Positions 24,101-38,934 of a stretch of DNA of 64,000 bases are shown here, one piece after another. This stretch comes from Ophiodon elongatus (lineage: Eukaryota; Chordata; Actinopteri; Perciformes; Hexagrammidae): contig JACSYO010001810.1 of assembly GCA_016806645.1 (NCBI GenBank), positions 3,769,001 to 3,833,000 on the forward strand, given 5' to 3'. The translations under genes were made by a program, and so were the position numbers. How positions within the stretch are numbered: position 1 is the stretch's first letter; every line of letters begins with the position of its first letter. Below the pieces are notes generated by a model that saw nothing but the letters and a program-made list of their open reading frames with translations, did no database searches and was not told the origin of the DNA.

Positions 24101-27100
24101 ATTCCAGTAAAATGTAGGATTGGTTTTATAATGGGCCGATTGCAGCGAGAACAATTGTTTTCCGTTCATATGTAAATTAAGGAAGTGAAATGTAACACAG
24201 CAATTCAACGTAGGCATTGTTGTTAAATTGTTGTTCAAGTTTAATTATCACATAAACACAATTACTCTTTAAATCAAACGGGAATGGCGGTTAATATTCA
24301 TATAGCCTATAAAAAGCCAGTGCATTTAATGAATTTGCTGGTTTTCTCACTGACTGAGCAACACAGTCTCACAGCAGTTTGTGAAATAGTCAAGACATTT
24401 TTTCTTCTTCACTCAGCTCAATCGGTTTTCAATGTTGTGACAACTTCACAAACTGGAGTGCAGTAAAACTGAAGAAAATAGAATAAAATATTAAAAATGT
24501 TGACATTTTAGGAGTTGTGGTGTTTTTGCCTTTCCGAAACCTTAACCCAAGAGCAAAAAATTTTCAGAATGGATTAAAGTGTAAGGAGTGTTTGTTTACT
24601 CAAATGTCAGATTCTGTTTTTACCATGTCCTGCTAACTAGATTAACAGCTAAGGAGCAAAATATATATAAAAAAAAACTAAATAATAGTTTGACCTTACA
24701 TTACATTTTCTTATATATCACTAGTACTAACTAGCTCTACACTGCAAAACAGAAGCAAACCAATCAGCTGGAAACAAAAATCAGCTGGAGAATAGTTTGC
24801 AACCACTAATGGAGCTAACCTTAGCTTTACTCAAATTCAGCTAGCAAAATAAGAAAATAGAAAATAAGTGCTTTTGTCAACCAATGTCTGAAATCTAAAA
24901 ACTTTGAAATTCAAAGTTCAAATCAATCTGTCATGGTTATCAATGTAAACTCACAAATATATATTAGGCCTACTAATTTTCAACAGCAGATATTTTTTGA
25001 AACAAAAGAAAAACGTTTTCACTAAACTATATCTGCAAAATATTCAGTGAAAAGATATTTCCTTTCTTTTTGCCCCCGGTGTCCCATCTTCCAAAACAAT
25101 ACCCACTTGTGGCTACTGAAGTAGACTATGACTGAAGGTTTGGCCTAGATGTTGGTCAGATATTGAACATGTCAAAAGCAACTTGAAGCTTGAGACAGGA
25201 TGTGTTTACTTAATTAACATTAAACCAAAACCAAAATGCTAAACTTATCTAATCTAATCTATTTTTTTATGATTTAACTCTGGAACTGCAATGTGCAGAA
25301 GTGTGACATCCTCTGATTTGACAATAAAGTTGTAAAACATTTTAAATTAAAAACAAACAAATTGAAGGAGCACTTCCTTGTCATAAAGCAGGTATCAATT
25401 ACAAACAAACAAATATAAAAGTAATCTCTTGGAGACAAGATTGTACCACAAGTGTGGACAGTATGTTGTGCTACATTTTGAATAAAAGTTTATCCTAATT
25501 CCAATATATTTGATTGTTCATTAGCATGATATTGTCCTCGTTCAACATCCACTGTGTCCATGTGGGACTTTACTGTACTTATTAGAATACCAGAACATGG
25601 ATATTTTGGAGGGATCCTATCTTCAGACACTTCAAAACTAATTTGAAGCCTGGACACAGCAAAGTCTGTAAATAAATAATTAGCTCCGTCTGGAACAATA
25701 AGATTAATTTCTATGTTTGACTGGAAGATGATAGGCAGGCGGTTGGTGCCACAGGAGTAATAACGGTGACAGGGGGACTAGAAGATGAAGAGCCGAGTCA
25801 AAGATCCTGAGCCAATGGGTACCGCGGGGATTGTTTGCACCTTTCTGCCATCAGGTATTGCAGAATAATATTAGCGATGAGGCAGGGTGAGTTGGAGGTT
25901 TTCAAAGCAGACCTGCAGACAAACAGGAAGCTGGCATCCTGTTGGGATGATGCCAGCATTCTTTCTCCCTGAACAGATGCTGCCCACTGCCCACTATTCT
26001 TTGTTCCCTTCTCCAAAGGCATGCTGTCTTGTATCATGTACACAGAATAAAAATGTTCCTTGAGCATATGACTTGGGAAAAAAAAAAATAAACATCCTCC
26101 TGCCAGTTTTAAGCCTTCAACCGCTTCCTTAATTTGTGATGAGCTACTTCTAAAACTTGGTTTAAGCAGAAATTACTTTCTAGAGAGCTACTTTTATAAT
26201 TTTCTGCATAAATACATGGCTCAGTTTGAAAGTATCCCAGCGATTTGTCATTGTTACACACAGCTGGTTTGATCGATGTTTTATGCCACAGAACTGGATA
26301 GTTGCGCTGACAAAATGTGAGGAAATGTGAGAGCTGATGCAACCTTTCTCTTCACTACCAGCATTACATAGCGAGCATCTGCCTTGCGACAAAATGAGCT
26401 TGTACTCATTTCTCAATTTATGACAAACTGAAGAGTATGACAAGATTACACAATGTATTACCATTGCTGATTTCATAGAAATACTATCTATAACAATGGG
26501 ACAGTTAATTAACATGCTTCAGTTGTACATCAATGGGGTCCACTAGCATCAATCAGATCAACTTCTCTGTGAACTAATGTTTCAATGCCCATCTCTGCAT
26601 ACATTAGAAAACAGCAAGCGTATTATGCATATCTGTCCACACACAGTGTAATAATTACTGATTTGTTTACATGAGACGATTAAGAGTTCATAATGAGGCA
26701 CCTGCTATTCAATTATTAGTATGATTATTTAATTTGAATAATTTATCTTATCATTGTTATTCTTTTGTTTAATCACACTTGATACTAAACTTAGCTATTA
26801 CGTTCCTATTTTAAATATTTTTCTCCACGGATGCAGTTCAAGTGTATACATCAAAATAGTGATGATAGCAAATAATTCATGATCTTAAATGTTGGATAGT
26901 GCTGTGTAAGATATTGGAGTTTATAGTGTGCAGTATTTAGTGTATTTTCAGATAATTTACAGGAGTACAAAGGACAGCTGGAACTTTCTCACAAAAGTGT
27001 GTTGGATGTTTATTAAATAAAAAATTAGCCAACAACAAATTGAGCACTTTCTTTGTTGTATTTAATACAAACATCTCTAGTGAGAAACACTGTGACTCTC

Positions 27101-28079
27101 TCCCACAAGAGAAAATACTGTCATGGGGTTAGTGGCTTTACAGTATCCGGTTTCAGTATCCTCTTGATCGAATCCTGTCCTGTCTGTTTTCTGTATCGTG
27201 TCCCAAGAAATATGATGTGAAGGACCTTAATCACTGAGGCCAGAACAATAAATTAAACAGGACGGGCTGAACTGCAAACCTCTGATCCTTGATCCAACAG
27301 AAAAAAAGAAATACTGATGAGAATGCCATCTCATCTTTTGACCTATAATTTCAAGACTCTGCATTCTTTTGTTTTTAAATATTGTTAAAAATAAATAAGT
27401 AAATATACATAGTTGACCATTTTTTTTTTAAAAATTATTCTTGAAAAGTTATTCCATGAAATAAGCGGTCATACGTGTTTATGATTAAGTGCAACTAGAT
27501 TAAATGCTATTATGTGTCAAACAGATTACTGGACAACTGATTCATTAGACTTTTGTCTTTCAATTCCATTTAACCTGAGAAATAAGTTAATGCCTCAGGA
27601 ATATGTGAGTCTATAAGCTCTGGCAAGAGTTTATAGGTCTGACCCGCAGAATGAATTATGACCATTGTATATGACTGACTGGTCTCTTCCAGAACAGCAA
27701 AATATCTCAATCCAAAATAAATAAATACAGGTATATGAATGATATTTTTCATAAAAAGCAGCAGATGCCTTTAACACAGTTTTTTTCCTTCTTAAAAACA
27801 AATGTCTTTGTTACCAAGGAACAGTGTTTCCATAGTGAATGTGAAACTACTGGTATTATAATACGGTAGGCTATAGCAGTGGGGACAGCAGGTAAAAGTA
27901 TAAGACATTCAGTCACCTCTTTATTCTCTACTGCATAAGTGCTGCATAGTAAGTGTTTGATCAATTAATTAATACGGTTGCAATATTCTATATGAAGAAG
28001 AATAGAGACCCATAGAACCTCCCTTGACCAGCAGTGACACAAGAAGGTGGAGTTTCGTACATCGAATAGGATTTTTTTT

Positions 28080-28440
28080 AGGTGACCAAAAAGGTAACAA
28101 TTAACTTTTGTGAAAGGGTTAAAGAAAACACAGACAACTTCAATCACAAGGTAGACACACCCTTAAGCATACCCAGCATCTATTTAATGCTACGTGGAAC
28201 CATAATTTACAAAATTAACATCATGCTGTATTGAAGAAGACTTGAAACTAGTGATTGAGACCATAAACTCATATTTACAATGTTTACTGTAGTAATAAAT
28301 CAAGTGAAAAGTATGGTCATTTTCTCACAGACTTCTATACAATCAGACTTTGCTTGCAACCAGAAGAGTCGATCTCTGATGGCTATTAGAAAACATTGCA
28401 AGTTCTGCATTAGCTTCACTTTTCAGACCCGGAGGATGTG
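28080..28440. repeat. dispersed repeat copy B (same family as 4799-5275)
   Basis: CATCATGCTGTATTGAAG, ACCATAAACTCATATTTACA, AGTAATAAATCAAGTGAAAA, ACTTCTATACAATCAGACTT, GCATTAGCTTCACTTTTCAG and ACCCGGAGG follow in order. The first three are shared with copy A. Copy B retains the ACTTCTATACAATC segment missing from A and lacks the insertion that interrupts A. Confidence 0.75.
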
Positions 28441-29902
28441 CCTGACAGTAACTTCAGCCTTATCCTTAAAATCTACAACATATAGCACAGTACATACAGC
28501 AAAGTAGAGAGTACGGATCAAATAAATATATTTTGAAGTCAAAATATATCCCGAACATGACTGACACCCTTTGATTAGGATTAAGTATTTACTCCATGCA
28601 CTAAATAATGAAAAAATAATAAAACAGATGAGGAATTTCAGAGCTCCCAGCGAGACGTTATTATGCAGAAGATTATGTTACACAAAATGCCAACTGCACA
28701 TTTAAGTGTCAGTTCTCAAATGTCAAGCGAGCACAATTTTGAGTGATGCAAAGTTACAGAGAGTGGCCTGGATTTTTGGCATTAGCACACAGCCAGGGGA
28801 TGAAGTGGATCAGGGTTGTCCAGGCCTTGGCACACAGGCTCCCAGACATCATCAGGCTCAACTAAGGCCTGACATATCCTCCATCAACAGCAAATTTATT
28901 CACTCATATTTTTTTCCTGTGGAAACAAAAAAGTATTGTTTACATGCTGGTCAAATGCACCAAAAGTGGTTTTAGGCACATTGTTTTCCAGCTTTAAAAG
29001 ACTGACAGTCACTACTAACTGCCCACTGTTTACCGTGTCAGCAGCAACAAGATGGACGAGCAGTACGGACTATTGATAAAGGGGCAGAGTATATTTTTGT
29101 GTGTTAGAGATGCAGTTGTTCAGAGTCGGGTAGAAATGCAGAGACTTAATGAGAGGATGCTTGCTATGGAGCCTCCCCAGCCAACTGTGTCACATCACAG
29201 AGCAGCCAGGTAGTCATTAGAGGGACAGATGGTACTGCGGCTGATTGCTCTCTCTGTTGACCTATTTGGGCATGTTTTTCCTCATCATACTTCTCCTTAG
29301 AAGTAGTGAGCAATGTAGGAAATAGAGAGGCTCAAATAAAGACAGAAATGCCAAGAACACTTCAGCAATCTACAGGATACCTATTGCAGCTTTGATGTGT
29401 GGGAGTCTCTAAGAGGCTCAATGAGCTTGTGAATTACTCATGAATAAAAGTGAAAACATGTCTTCTTATCACATGAAGCCATTTAACGAGGCACAACACA
29501 TCATAATGAGGATTGTGTACTCGCTAGATCAACCTGAAGAACCTTTCTGAAAATGCCTGCCATGGCCAAAGAGATTGTTACAGGCAGGTCTACAAATGAC
29601 CCAGTGCAGTCTCTCCTCCTCCATCTGAACTGTACTTCACCAAGCTGGAAGGTTGTGAGGGTCTGACTTGCGTTGTGCATAACCCCCATTTCCTTTTTGG
29701 TCTGTACACTCGGTACAACACTTCAGTTACTCACATCAGTGGCTTCAGACAACAGAGGGTCTCAGCAAGAGACTGAGCCTCCTAACTTCCTTCGAGAAGA
29801 ATGCTACAATCTCTCCAGGGCTGTCTTCCAGAGTAGATGTTGGTGCTCACAAGTCCCCTGACTAGCTAAGTGCAGATTTTGCATACAAAAATACAAGACA
29901 CA

Positions 29903-29933
29903 CTGGGCAACCATCATGTGTATGGTTGCCCAG
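29903..29933. repeat. perfect 12-bp inverted repeat with 7-nt loop
   Basis: CTGGGCAACCAT (29903-29914) pairs exactly with ATGGTTGCCCAG (29922-29933) around CATGTGT. No gene context; could be a transposon end relic or chance. Confidence 0.85.
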
Positions 29934-31842
29934 CAAGCACTTGTGCAATACTTCGCTTCCCAGCTTTGCTAGCTCTCGCTAAGAGAGCTTTTCTCTTCCT
30001 CTAGGGCTATTCCACTACGCGAGTTAGCATGCTAAGCAAACTACTTGTACGTGAGCAAAATCTAAACAGTTGTGCAGATTCATTAACAAGGCTAATCAAG
30101 TATCCATTAGCTTAGCTAAGAGGCCGGACATGTGGTTAGCTAGCAAGCTGAACAAGTGCAACACAGAAACAAGCTTTGATAACGACACCTTGGGTGGAGA
30201 GCTAACTCACCTCCTTTAAGATAGTTAAATCTTCAGCAAGGGTCCTACAAGAATACGGTTAAGCAAGGTGGAGTGCAAATAGATTGAGGAGAAACTGAAC
30301 AGGGTATTTTAAAGGCAGTGCTACTTGTGTGCAACAGTCTCATTGGCCTTGACATGTGTTTTTAAGAGAGGTTCTTCAGGTTGGTCTTGAAAGGACGCAA
30401 TCCCCATATTGATGTGTTGTACTGAGTGTACTGACCTGAAAGGAAACCGAAACTGTCTCTTTGCCATTTTAAAATGTTTCTTTTGCACAAAAAGTAATCT
30501 GAAACCAAGACACGAGATGGATTATTACACGTCAAATAAAATAGAAAATTGTATGAAAAAAGCAAGGATGATTTTGTGTAGGTCTGTGCCACAAAAAGGT
30601 ATTTGCTGAATGAAATATGCATTGCAGAGCAAAGGGGAAAGATGTGTCACTAACTGAGAGCCCACATATCCCTTTTATCTCCTTAACAACCTGATTTCAA
30701 CAAGTAGAGAAAATGTCAAACAACCTTAAACCAGTAATATGTCTAGATGACGCCTCTGATGTTCAGAATTTACATTTGAAGCCATACATCTTTACTTGCA
30801 CTAGAAATAACACAGAAACCAGGAGATAAACATACACAAGTTTCATGTTGCAGAATGTCTATTAAGTTTCTTTTTGCAGCATTTCAGTACAAGATGAAAC
30901 AGGATGCAGCAGCTACTGGAGGAATAATGAAGCCTAGATGGAGGAGAGATGAATTATGGGTCACTTCTATGGTGGCTGTCACTGTATATTTGACATCAAA
31001 AGACAGAGCAAAGGGTGAGGAGGAGCCTTTCTCTCAAAGCCATGATCTGAGTGAACCAGATGGTGAATACACTGAATGAAGGAATCTATCATTTCACTGT
31101 ATTTCACAAAATAAACAACATCTTATGAAGGGGGAAAACAAGGTATTGCAGAGCTTGACAAACAGCCAAATTAATCATGAATGGGGATTTCTTGAGATAC
31201 ATTTTCAATTTTGGTGAATTTATGTCAAATTCAACAAGACTAATGACCTTACAGATTAATTTCAAGTTATCCAGCAATATCTGAGTCTTCTAAAGTAACA
31301 TGCAGTACAAATTTAACAACTATGTGCAATTGCAACATCTTTAATAAGTGTGATTTTTGTATTAATGTTACTCAAGGCAGTTTAATGTTCACAATAGAAA
31401 GGAAAAAGTTCAAAGTGTAGTGGGTGAAACAGGTTGATCTTTTAAAGGTAAAGTGAGTGAAACAAGCCCTTTGTACTAGATCTTTGTTCAATAAGGTTGT
31501 GATGATTTAAGGGCAGATTATAAGATAAAAAACTGCATGAGAATAAAAGCGCAACATGAATCATAATGTTGACAGGGTATACGCTGTACTTTTCATTATG
31601 TTGTTGTTTGCAGCAAAAGTAAACTGCAGTCGATGAGCCGTGGCCTGAAAAGGCCCGCTATGATGACATGCTCGACTCAATTTACACAGAGCGCTGTTCG
31701 CAGTTTATTAAAAGTTTATTAATATTGAATGTGTCATGTGTCCAAATTGCACCAACTTCGTCACATCACGTTCTCGGGTCCCCAGAAATACACCCGCCAA
31801 GTGTGAAGTAGATTGGCTGATTAGTCCTCGAGATATGCGAAT

Positions 31843-31953
<111 letters not shown>

Positions 31954-32129
31954 AGAATCTTTGCTTTATAGTTAGATGACCCTTTTCTGTGTAAATGGAG
32001 TGATGTCTTGGAGATACTTAAGTAAGCTGCTATATTCACACATGACAAACTCTACTAGCTGCAATAAAGCATCCTTTGCAATGAGGCGGTGTATTTAAGC
32101 TGTTAATGCTCTGCCCGCAATTGAAAACT

Positions 32130-32410
32130 GCTGCCTGGGTTGGGGAGTAGTGCATCACTAGTTTAATTTCCCAGTAGTGTTTGAGTAGAGTAGCTACTTT
32201 TCTAATGTTGTAAAGCACATTTTTCCATTCTGTAGTGGGGTAGCTTAAATAAATGTGCACATTTGTTAATTACTTTAGAATAAAATGGCTTCAATCTATT
32301 AAGCTTCTTCCTCTGAGTAGCTTGCAGTGTAGACCTCTACTCGCAAAGTGTACTTTAGCCTAAGTAATGAAGAGTACAGCATGTAGCTTCACTACAGTAG
32401 CTTCCCATGG
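32130..32410. repeat. dispersed repeat rich in GTAGCTAC/AGTAGCTTC
   Basis: The segment repeats AGTAGCTACTTT, GGGGTAGCTTAAA, GAGTAGCTTGCAGTGTAGAC and CAGTAGCTTCCC. This resembles a non-autonomous DNA-transposon-like repeat of teleosts. Family not assigned. Confidence 0.45.
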
Positions 32411-35400
32411 CTGCTGGTTATGTAGCATTTCATAAGGAAGTTTGCCTGCCAACAGCCAAATCATGTCTCTCTCCAGGATGGCACTGTGGGGAAAATATCA
32501 GTACATGTTCTGAGGTGTGCTCCCTGCTGCCGGTATTTGGTGATGCCATTTGTCTGCTAGCCTCAAACATGCAAACTTACTTTTTGATAGTAAAGTATTG
32601 TCTTGGCTCTGCTTTTGTTTGTGTGCTTGGCAAAAATCAATAGAATTAAATGGCTTTAAGTGCTGGCTGTTTTGTTACATTGTTCTGATTTTGTGCTATG
32701 GCCCTCGGCTGGGTGGTAATGTCTGCATGTGTGTTGCTGTTTATTTATTATTGGCATTGCTATTTTGAATTCCTTGTAGCGGCTAAGCTTATTTTTCTCT
32801 TGTTAATTTGTGATTTGCAATATCGTCACCTTCCTAAATAAATGACCTAAGTCATTTTTTCAGTTTTTTCAGAAAACACAAAATAAAACGTCCTAAGTCA
32901 CACTCTTGACATAATACTACAGGGGTAGAATTGCAATATCTGTTTAACTGAGGATGTAGGACCAGAGGTGGCCAGCATCATGAGGAGATGATTTAGGGAA
33001 CAAAATATTTTTTTGTCAAAAAAATGACTGCATTTCTCCTAAAATTGTTGTTGTTTTCAGAGGGTTCTCCAAGTTGCTTACTTCAGACTGCTCTCTTGTT
33101 ATATTGTGCATTGGAGCTTTAGGAACGTTGTTTTCTGCAGAGCAAGGTGTTTGCTTGTGGGGAGTGAGGAGGTCAGAGCCTCAATACCAAATATGTCTGT
33201 ACATACTCCGTGTTCAAATAATTTGTTGCACTGAGTTGACTGCGGGTTTCTAACTCTACAATGTCAAGTGTAGTGTTCTTTTGGAATGGATATTGAGCTG
33301 AACTGGAAACAGTAAAAGAAAATTATTACAGCGTTTATATTCAACAACTATATCCTCAAAATGAATCTCAGGCATGAGACTGTCTGTGGTAAAAAAAAAA
33401 ACTTCACCAGTCAAAATATGATGTTATACTACAAATGGCTACCTCAACTTTATTGTGTAAAAGTACTACTACCACCTTATCTAATGATAGCCATTCCTTT
33501 ATTTCAGTCAGGAAGTCTGTGATTAACTGAAGTATACAGTGAATAGTTGTTGATTTGGACTGCCTTGTATGTGAGATTGGTAGTGGACGTATATCATTGC
33601 ATGTGTTGCACCCTTAAAATGAACTGTCCACGAACAAGTCCATCTTCATTTAGCAAGTTTTATTAACTAATCCCAGGTTCAACACAAGCACATGTTTTGC
33701 CTTCAGCCTACATACATCACGTCTTTTTCTCACGTCTTTCTTAAAGCGACAGTGCTCTCTTCTAAAGGGTCAATACAATAAATGTCTTCCCTTCACAGTT
33801 AGTACTTAAACAGGTAGGTAATGTTTTCAAACATTGGTGTAATAAAATATTAATTAACCTAAACACACATTTAAAGTAAATTATTAATAATGGACACTGG
33901 TATTAAATCAGCTAGAGATATAAAATAACATGTTTCAGGGCGCTATACATGGTATATGGAACATGTGACAATAAATAGACATCTGTGCCTCCTTGTGCTA
34001 CTGCAAGGCTCCAATATATTACCACACATCGTGAAGACAAGAGGTGTAAAAGTAGATTTTTGTCTATTATGATAAGCCTAGCTCCCTCATTTATCTGTTT
34101 AGAAATGATCTCAGTCATCTCAGCACCGAACATTTCAAAATGAAATTCTAGTCAGAGACACTTACAGTATGTCAAGGTACAGTATTGATAGTCTATAGCA
34201 ATGGTTACGTGGTTAGAGAGCTTTCAAAGACTCCCAACATGAGCATTCAGCTGGAAGAACTAAACCGTCCTCATTAAACATACATGAACATTAAAACTTA
34301 ATTAAATCAACAAAACCAATACGAAGCACATAAGCAGGATGTTGGGCCAGTGGAGAGGAAACTGAAAAGTGACACGTTTTAATGGCTGCACTGTACACCT
34401 GCATAAATTAGAGTGGATGTTACTAATCAGCTAGTAGCCAAGCAGCCAGTGATTGTAAAGCATAGATGAAGCAGCTGATACCAATCGGCTAATGCAAGCA
34501 CAGCTTCAGTGTGCTGCCTGATCTATGGATATCCTCCATTGCACTACTCTTCAATGTTTTGAAACTGTTTCGATTATATGAACGATTGCAGAATAGATGA
34601 TACAATACAGAATGTAAAGCATTCTTTTCTCCACAGCAATGCCAGGGTTTCAGTTTTACCTGACCCAAAAAGATTTGTCCTTCTGACCAATGGTTTCTAT
34701 ACTTCATTGTAATGCTGGAGGCTAAATGCATTATATGTACAATAACGCCTCCATTCAACCACTCTTGAGTTAGGTAGGTTATCTGTCTAGATGGCCACTG
34801 AAACACTGTGCTGCCTGTATCATCTCAACTCATGTGGCAAAATGACCATGTGCTTTTCCACTGGGTATGAAATGGATGCCCTCTGCCAGGGGTCATATGG
34901 GAGAATCAGCTGCAGATCATCAACCCTGGAGCTGGCAGTGATTTCTACAAACACACTTATGCAAGTCAAATGCTTCCTGACATGAAGCGTAAACCCAAGC
35001 TGTCTCGTTGATACTCATCTGGTTCATAATATATTGAAAGATCCAGTAACTTTAATTGAACAATAAAGTAACATATTGATGATGGTGGCCGTTTATAGCA
35101 CAGAAGTTGCTTAAGTTTGAGCACATTTTTTAGGCAGTGAAGCAGCTGTGTAACATGTCCTCTTAATGAGAAATAACATAATTAATGGTAAACTCAACCA
35201 GTACTTCAGATACAGTACCTTGCTTGGATGATTGTAAATCGTTTTATATGCTGATCGCGAATAATTGGAAAAGCAAAAGGTAATTTATCGAGTTGACTGG
35301 GAAAATTGGTACCAAACATGTTCCTAATAAGGTGGTCATCTCCAGGTTAATAGGGGTCTTTAAATGTGTGGTTTATGGAGCCAGGCATTGATGCATTGGT

Positions 35401-36143
35401 AGAATAAAAGTAGCTGTGGGATCTACACGTGACAGGAAGTAATTAAGCTTCCACTATATAGAGTTGCTCATCTCGGCACAGCATCAATGCATTTCAAAGA
35501 TTTTCCTCTCACTCTAAATGCATTGTCACAGTTAATGTAAATAGCCAGGTATGACCCTCCTGTCACCGCAGCCTTTCCCTTCTGTGTTAACATCAGCATT
35601 AATGATGAATCATTATGCAGAGGAATCTTGCATTTTTGTCTCATTATCTGTCAAGATACAGCCGTCAACCCCAAAGACACCTCTGTCTGAATCCTATTAT
35701 CACCCCCCCCCCCCTTTCATTCAGCCCCATGGGAGTGTGAAGAGAAACACCAAAACTTCTTCCAAAGCACTTGTTGACACATATTGTTGTCCGCAGTTAC
35801 ACATTCTACGCTGCACCCGTGTCAGACAACTGAATAAAAAACATTATGTCACACTTAACGCCCACACACACACACACATGCACATGCAGGCCACACAAAA
35901 TTGTCTTTATTATCATTTGCACCCATGCAAACACAATCCCACAGGATGCCAAATGCAAGATACATACGTTTCTTTTGGGATAAAACTGCTGTCTCTGTAT
36001 GTACAGCACGTTCTTTTTGATTCACCAATCTTCCCTCTCCCTCACTCCCAAAGCTCAGTCATAAAATATATATTCACTTATGTCGGGAACCAGTCAATAT
36101 TGCCGGCCTCAGGCCTGGGAACATGGGCCAGCAGTAAACACGC

Positions 36144-36214
36144 TGTGTCAAAGAATAGAGGAGACACACATGTTGAGCTGCGACATACTTCACGGCAGGA
36201 AGATTTTTTCTTCT
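36144..36214. repeat. direct repeat, copy 1
   Basis: TGTGTCAAAGAATAGAGGAG...TTGAGCTGCGACATACTTCA...CAGGAAGATTTTTTCTTC recurs with a few changes at 36831-36902, same orientation. Confidence 0.85.
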
Positions 36215-36830
36215 TCACAAATCATATTTTAGGTATCAAACATATCTGTTATAAATGTATGGCTTCAGCTTCAGTCCCTATTTTGTATAGTCCTACAAGC
36301 AACATAACATATATTGTTCTGGTTTCATTCTCTTAAAATAAAACACACATTTCACCTTTCCTAAAAAAAACATTTTCACACATTGAGTTCAAGTACAACA
36401 AATACTTTCCCACTCATTTAATGTTGCTGTCCTTTGTAATGCTTTACCCACGATGTGCATTCCTCATTTTATGTGTGAAATTACGTTACCATAGCACAAT
36501 TCTGTTTAGGCCATAAACCACAAATATGTTCTTTTGGCTACAGATAATAACCAGGAAATAACTTCTTGCATGGCTGAAACAGCTCCATACATTTAAGTGC
36601 ACAGTGAATTCACAAGTTTCTTGTTATTTTTGGGTTAGCTTTGCCCACCTGCTACTCCACACTACACCAGTCCACTAGCGCTTGCTAGTTAGCCTACAGC
36701 CATCTCCATTTACAGAAAGTTCTCACAAACATATCACTTCTATGGCAACATGTGCAACCAATCTCATAAACTACATGCTCAACTCTTAAATTCTAGCATG
36801 TACACTCAATGTAAGGCATATTTACCGACC

Positions 36831-36902
36831 TGTGTCAAAGAACAGAAAAGACACACACGTTGAGCTGCGGTATATTTCACGTCAGGAAGATTTATTCTTC
36901 CT
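36831..36902. repeat. direct repeat, copy 2
   Basis: TGTGTCAAAGAACAGAAAAG...TTGAGCTGCGGTATATTTCA...CAGGAAGATTTATTCTTC, about 85 percent alike to 36144-36214 by eye. The two copies are 687 bases apart, start to start. Confidence 0.85.
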
Positions 36903-38934
36903 CGGTGCGTGCCTGCAATACTATTCAATACCACCCAAGCGTAATGTGCCCTCTAGCAGCCTGAATTGGAAATTGCAGTGTAGTGACTTAATATGCACAC
37001 ATATTTCCTGAGTGATTAAATTAATTTAAATAAATAAAATGAACATGGGGGTGTCTGTTTTTTCTCCTGGATTAATTCTACCCATTTACTTATCCTTCTC
37101 TTAACTTATTTCTGAAGTTAGCTGGTTTCAACTCTCTCCATCAACACACAGAACCTAAAAAACAGCCTGCTTCTTTTGCCAACAACAGTAACAAAATCTC
37201 CTACTTTTAGCTTCCAGCCCCTTTTCATCAGGGTGATTTACAATATCAGTTAAGGGTGTAAGGCAAACACAATTACAGTTCACCACCGTTAGTCACTCTG
37301 TCACAGACTCAGACCTTTTGTCTCGATTGATCATGAAATGAAAATTGGGACACTTTCATGGTAAGTACGCAGCTTCTGAATCAGGGTTTTCTCAGCACTA
37401 AACGCATACTTTTCATATAACACAGTGAATGTTGTACGTGTTTGCATGTTGTATCGGTCGCATCATACAACTTGGCTGTGTGTTTGTGAAAGCATAAAGC
37501 AGAGATCCAGCATGGCTTTTTCAGAGACTCAGCGGGACTGAAAGGAGAGCATGGGAAACGTTCAGCTCTAGGGCTCCCATTACTGGTACAGGTTATAGAA
37601 AGCTAGCAGCAGTCAGGTGTCTCTGGAGAATCTGGTCTGAAACAGCGTGTCAGTGCTACGTGAGATGAAAGAGACTATTGTAAAACCCAAACAATTTAGA
37701 GAGTAAATGGATCCAGTTTAACTCAGTGCAGAGGTGGAATTCTTAATTTGCGTTGCAATGCGAAAAAAGAACTATTAGCCGCATACTAAATCCATTGTTT
37801 ATAAATGCACTTAATATTGCCTGGCAGAATTTTCCACATGCACTTGTTAAGGCAAAACTGGTAGACGAGGAAGAGGTACTCATAAACCTTATGAATAACT
37901 CTGTCCAGCTAGGTGTTCTAAATTAATACATCCCTTCCTTACAAACAGATGGCAGTAGCCACTGAGACAAAGATGCAAATTCTAGCCCTGCCCCAGAAAA
38001 ACATGTACTTCAAGCAGTTGGCCATGTGTCCACACAGCATCCCTTCAGAGATAAATAATGGACATCCAACATTCAAATTCACGAGGACATTTTGACAAAT
38101 TACATATTCACTGCCATGAACAGACATGACTTTGGATTTCTAGGCTTGACTGAAATGCAGTAAGTCTCCTCCATCATGAAAAGAAACACAGCAAGCGACA
38201 CAATTTAAAGTAAAATCAATACTATCTTTCTTCTCTGTGATGCAGCTAGAAAAGTGATTCATGTCCACATCATCAGAGAAAAAGCTTTCACCATCTGAAG
38301 TGTTGTTCAAGGCAATATATTCAGTTCAATGGGCACATCACTAAGATGATGAATAAAAAGAAAAGTGGAGGAAGACATGGTAAATGTTGCACCAAATCCA
38401 CATGTCCAATTCTTTTTTCTTCCACCTGAAATTTCCAAGCTCAATTGTGAACAAAAAAGCCTTCATCTCAAATTGAAAGTGACAGAATCCATGAATTAAT
38501 CTTGGTGACTTTTGTGTGCTTTATTTGTGTTTTAAGCCTAATCAATATGAACCTTCTGCTGCTGCTATTTAGCACTTTAGGCTGTTAGGGATTGTAGTTA
38601 TTATGCTTTAAGTTAAAAGTGCATACACAGTAAAAATATATGCTTCCACTGAGCCACTCTGGCTGGGCGCCTTAGTCTGCTGAGTGGTGTGTAAATAAAG
38701 AAAGTAAATTACCATAATACCACATTTCTGGGTGTGGTAAAAGGCACCAAGGACATGGGAACACGGAGCAAAAAAAAGCTTGATCTAGCTCGAAGCTAGA
38801 TTGTGTGAAAGGCCTCCAAGGATATAACCACTGGATGCCCTTTATGACAATTGCATGCTTTAACCCACCCAATTAATCTGTAGTTTCATGGAACTGTGAT
38901 TGAGATAAAACCTGATACAGCATGAAAAATACCT

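Larger units (their letters stand above)
18688..31700. other. gene-free stretch upstream of b3galt1 (part 1)
   Basis: No protein-coding segment is supported in these 13 kb. ORFs are short, lack splice context and encode nothing recognised. Contents noted separately: a CA microsatellite at 21068-21124, repeat copy B at 28080-28440 and a hairpin at 29903-29933. In mammals b3galt1 has long 5' non-coding introns, so part of this may be b3galt1 intron; that is inference. Confidence 0.6.

Noticed and set aside
35551..36336. 261-codon + strand ORF, longest frame after b3galt1
   Set aside because: It includes a CA-derived HTHTHMHM run and one copy of a direct repeat, shows no recognisable domain, has no splice or promoter context and a composition like the flanking DNA.
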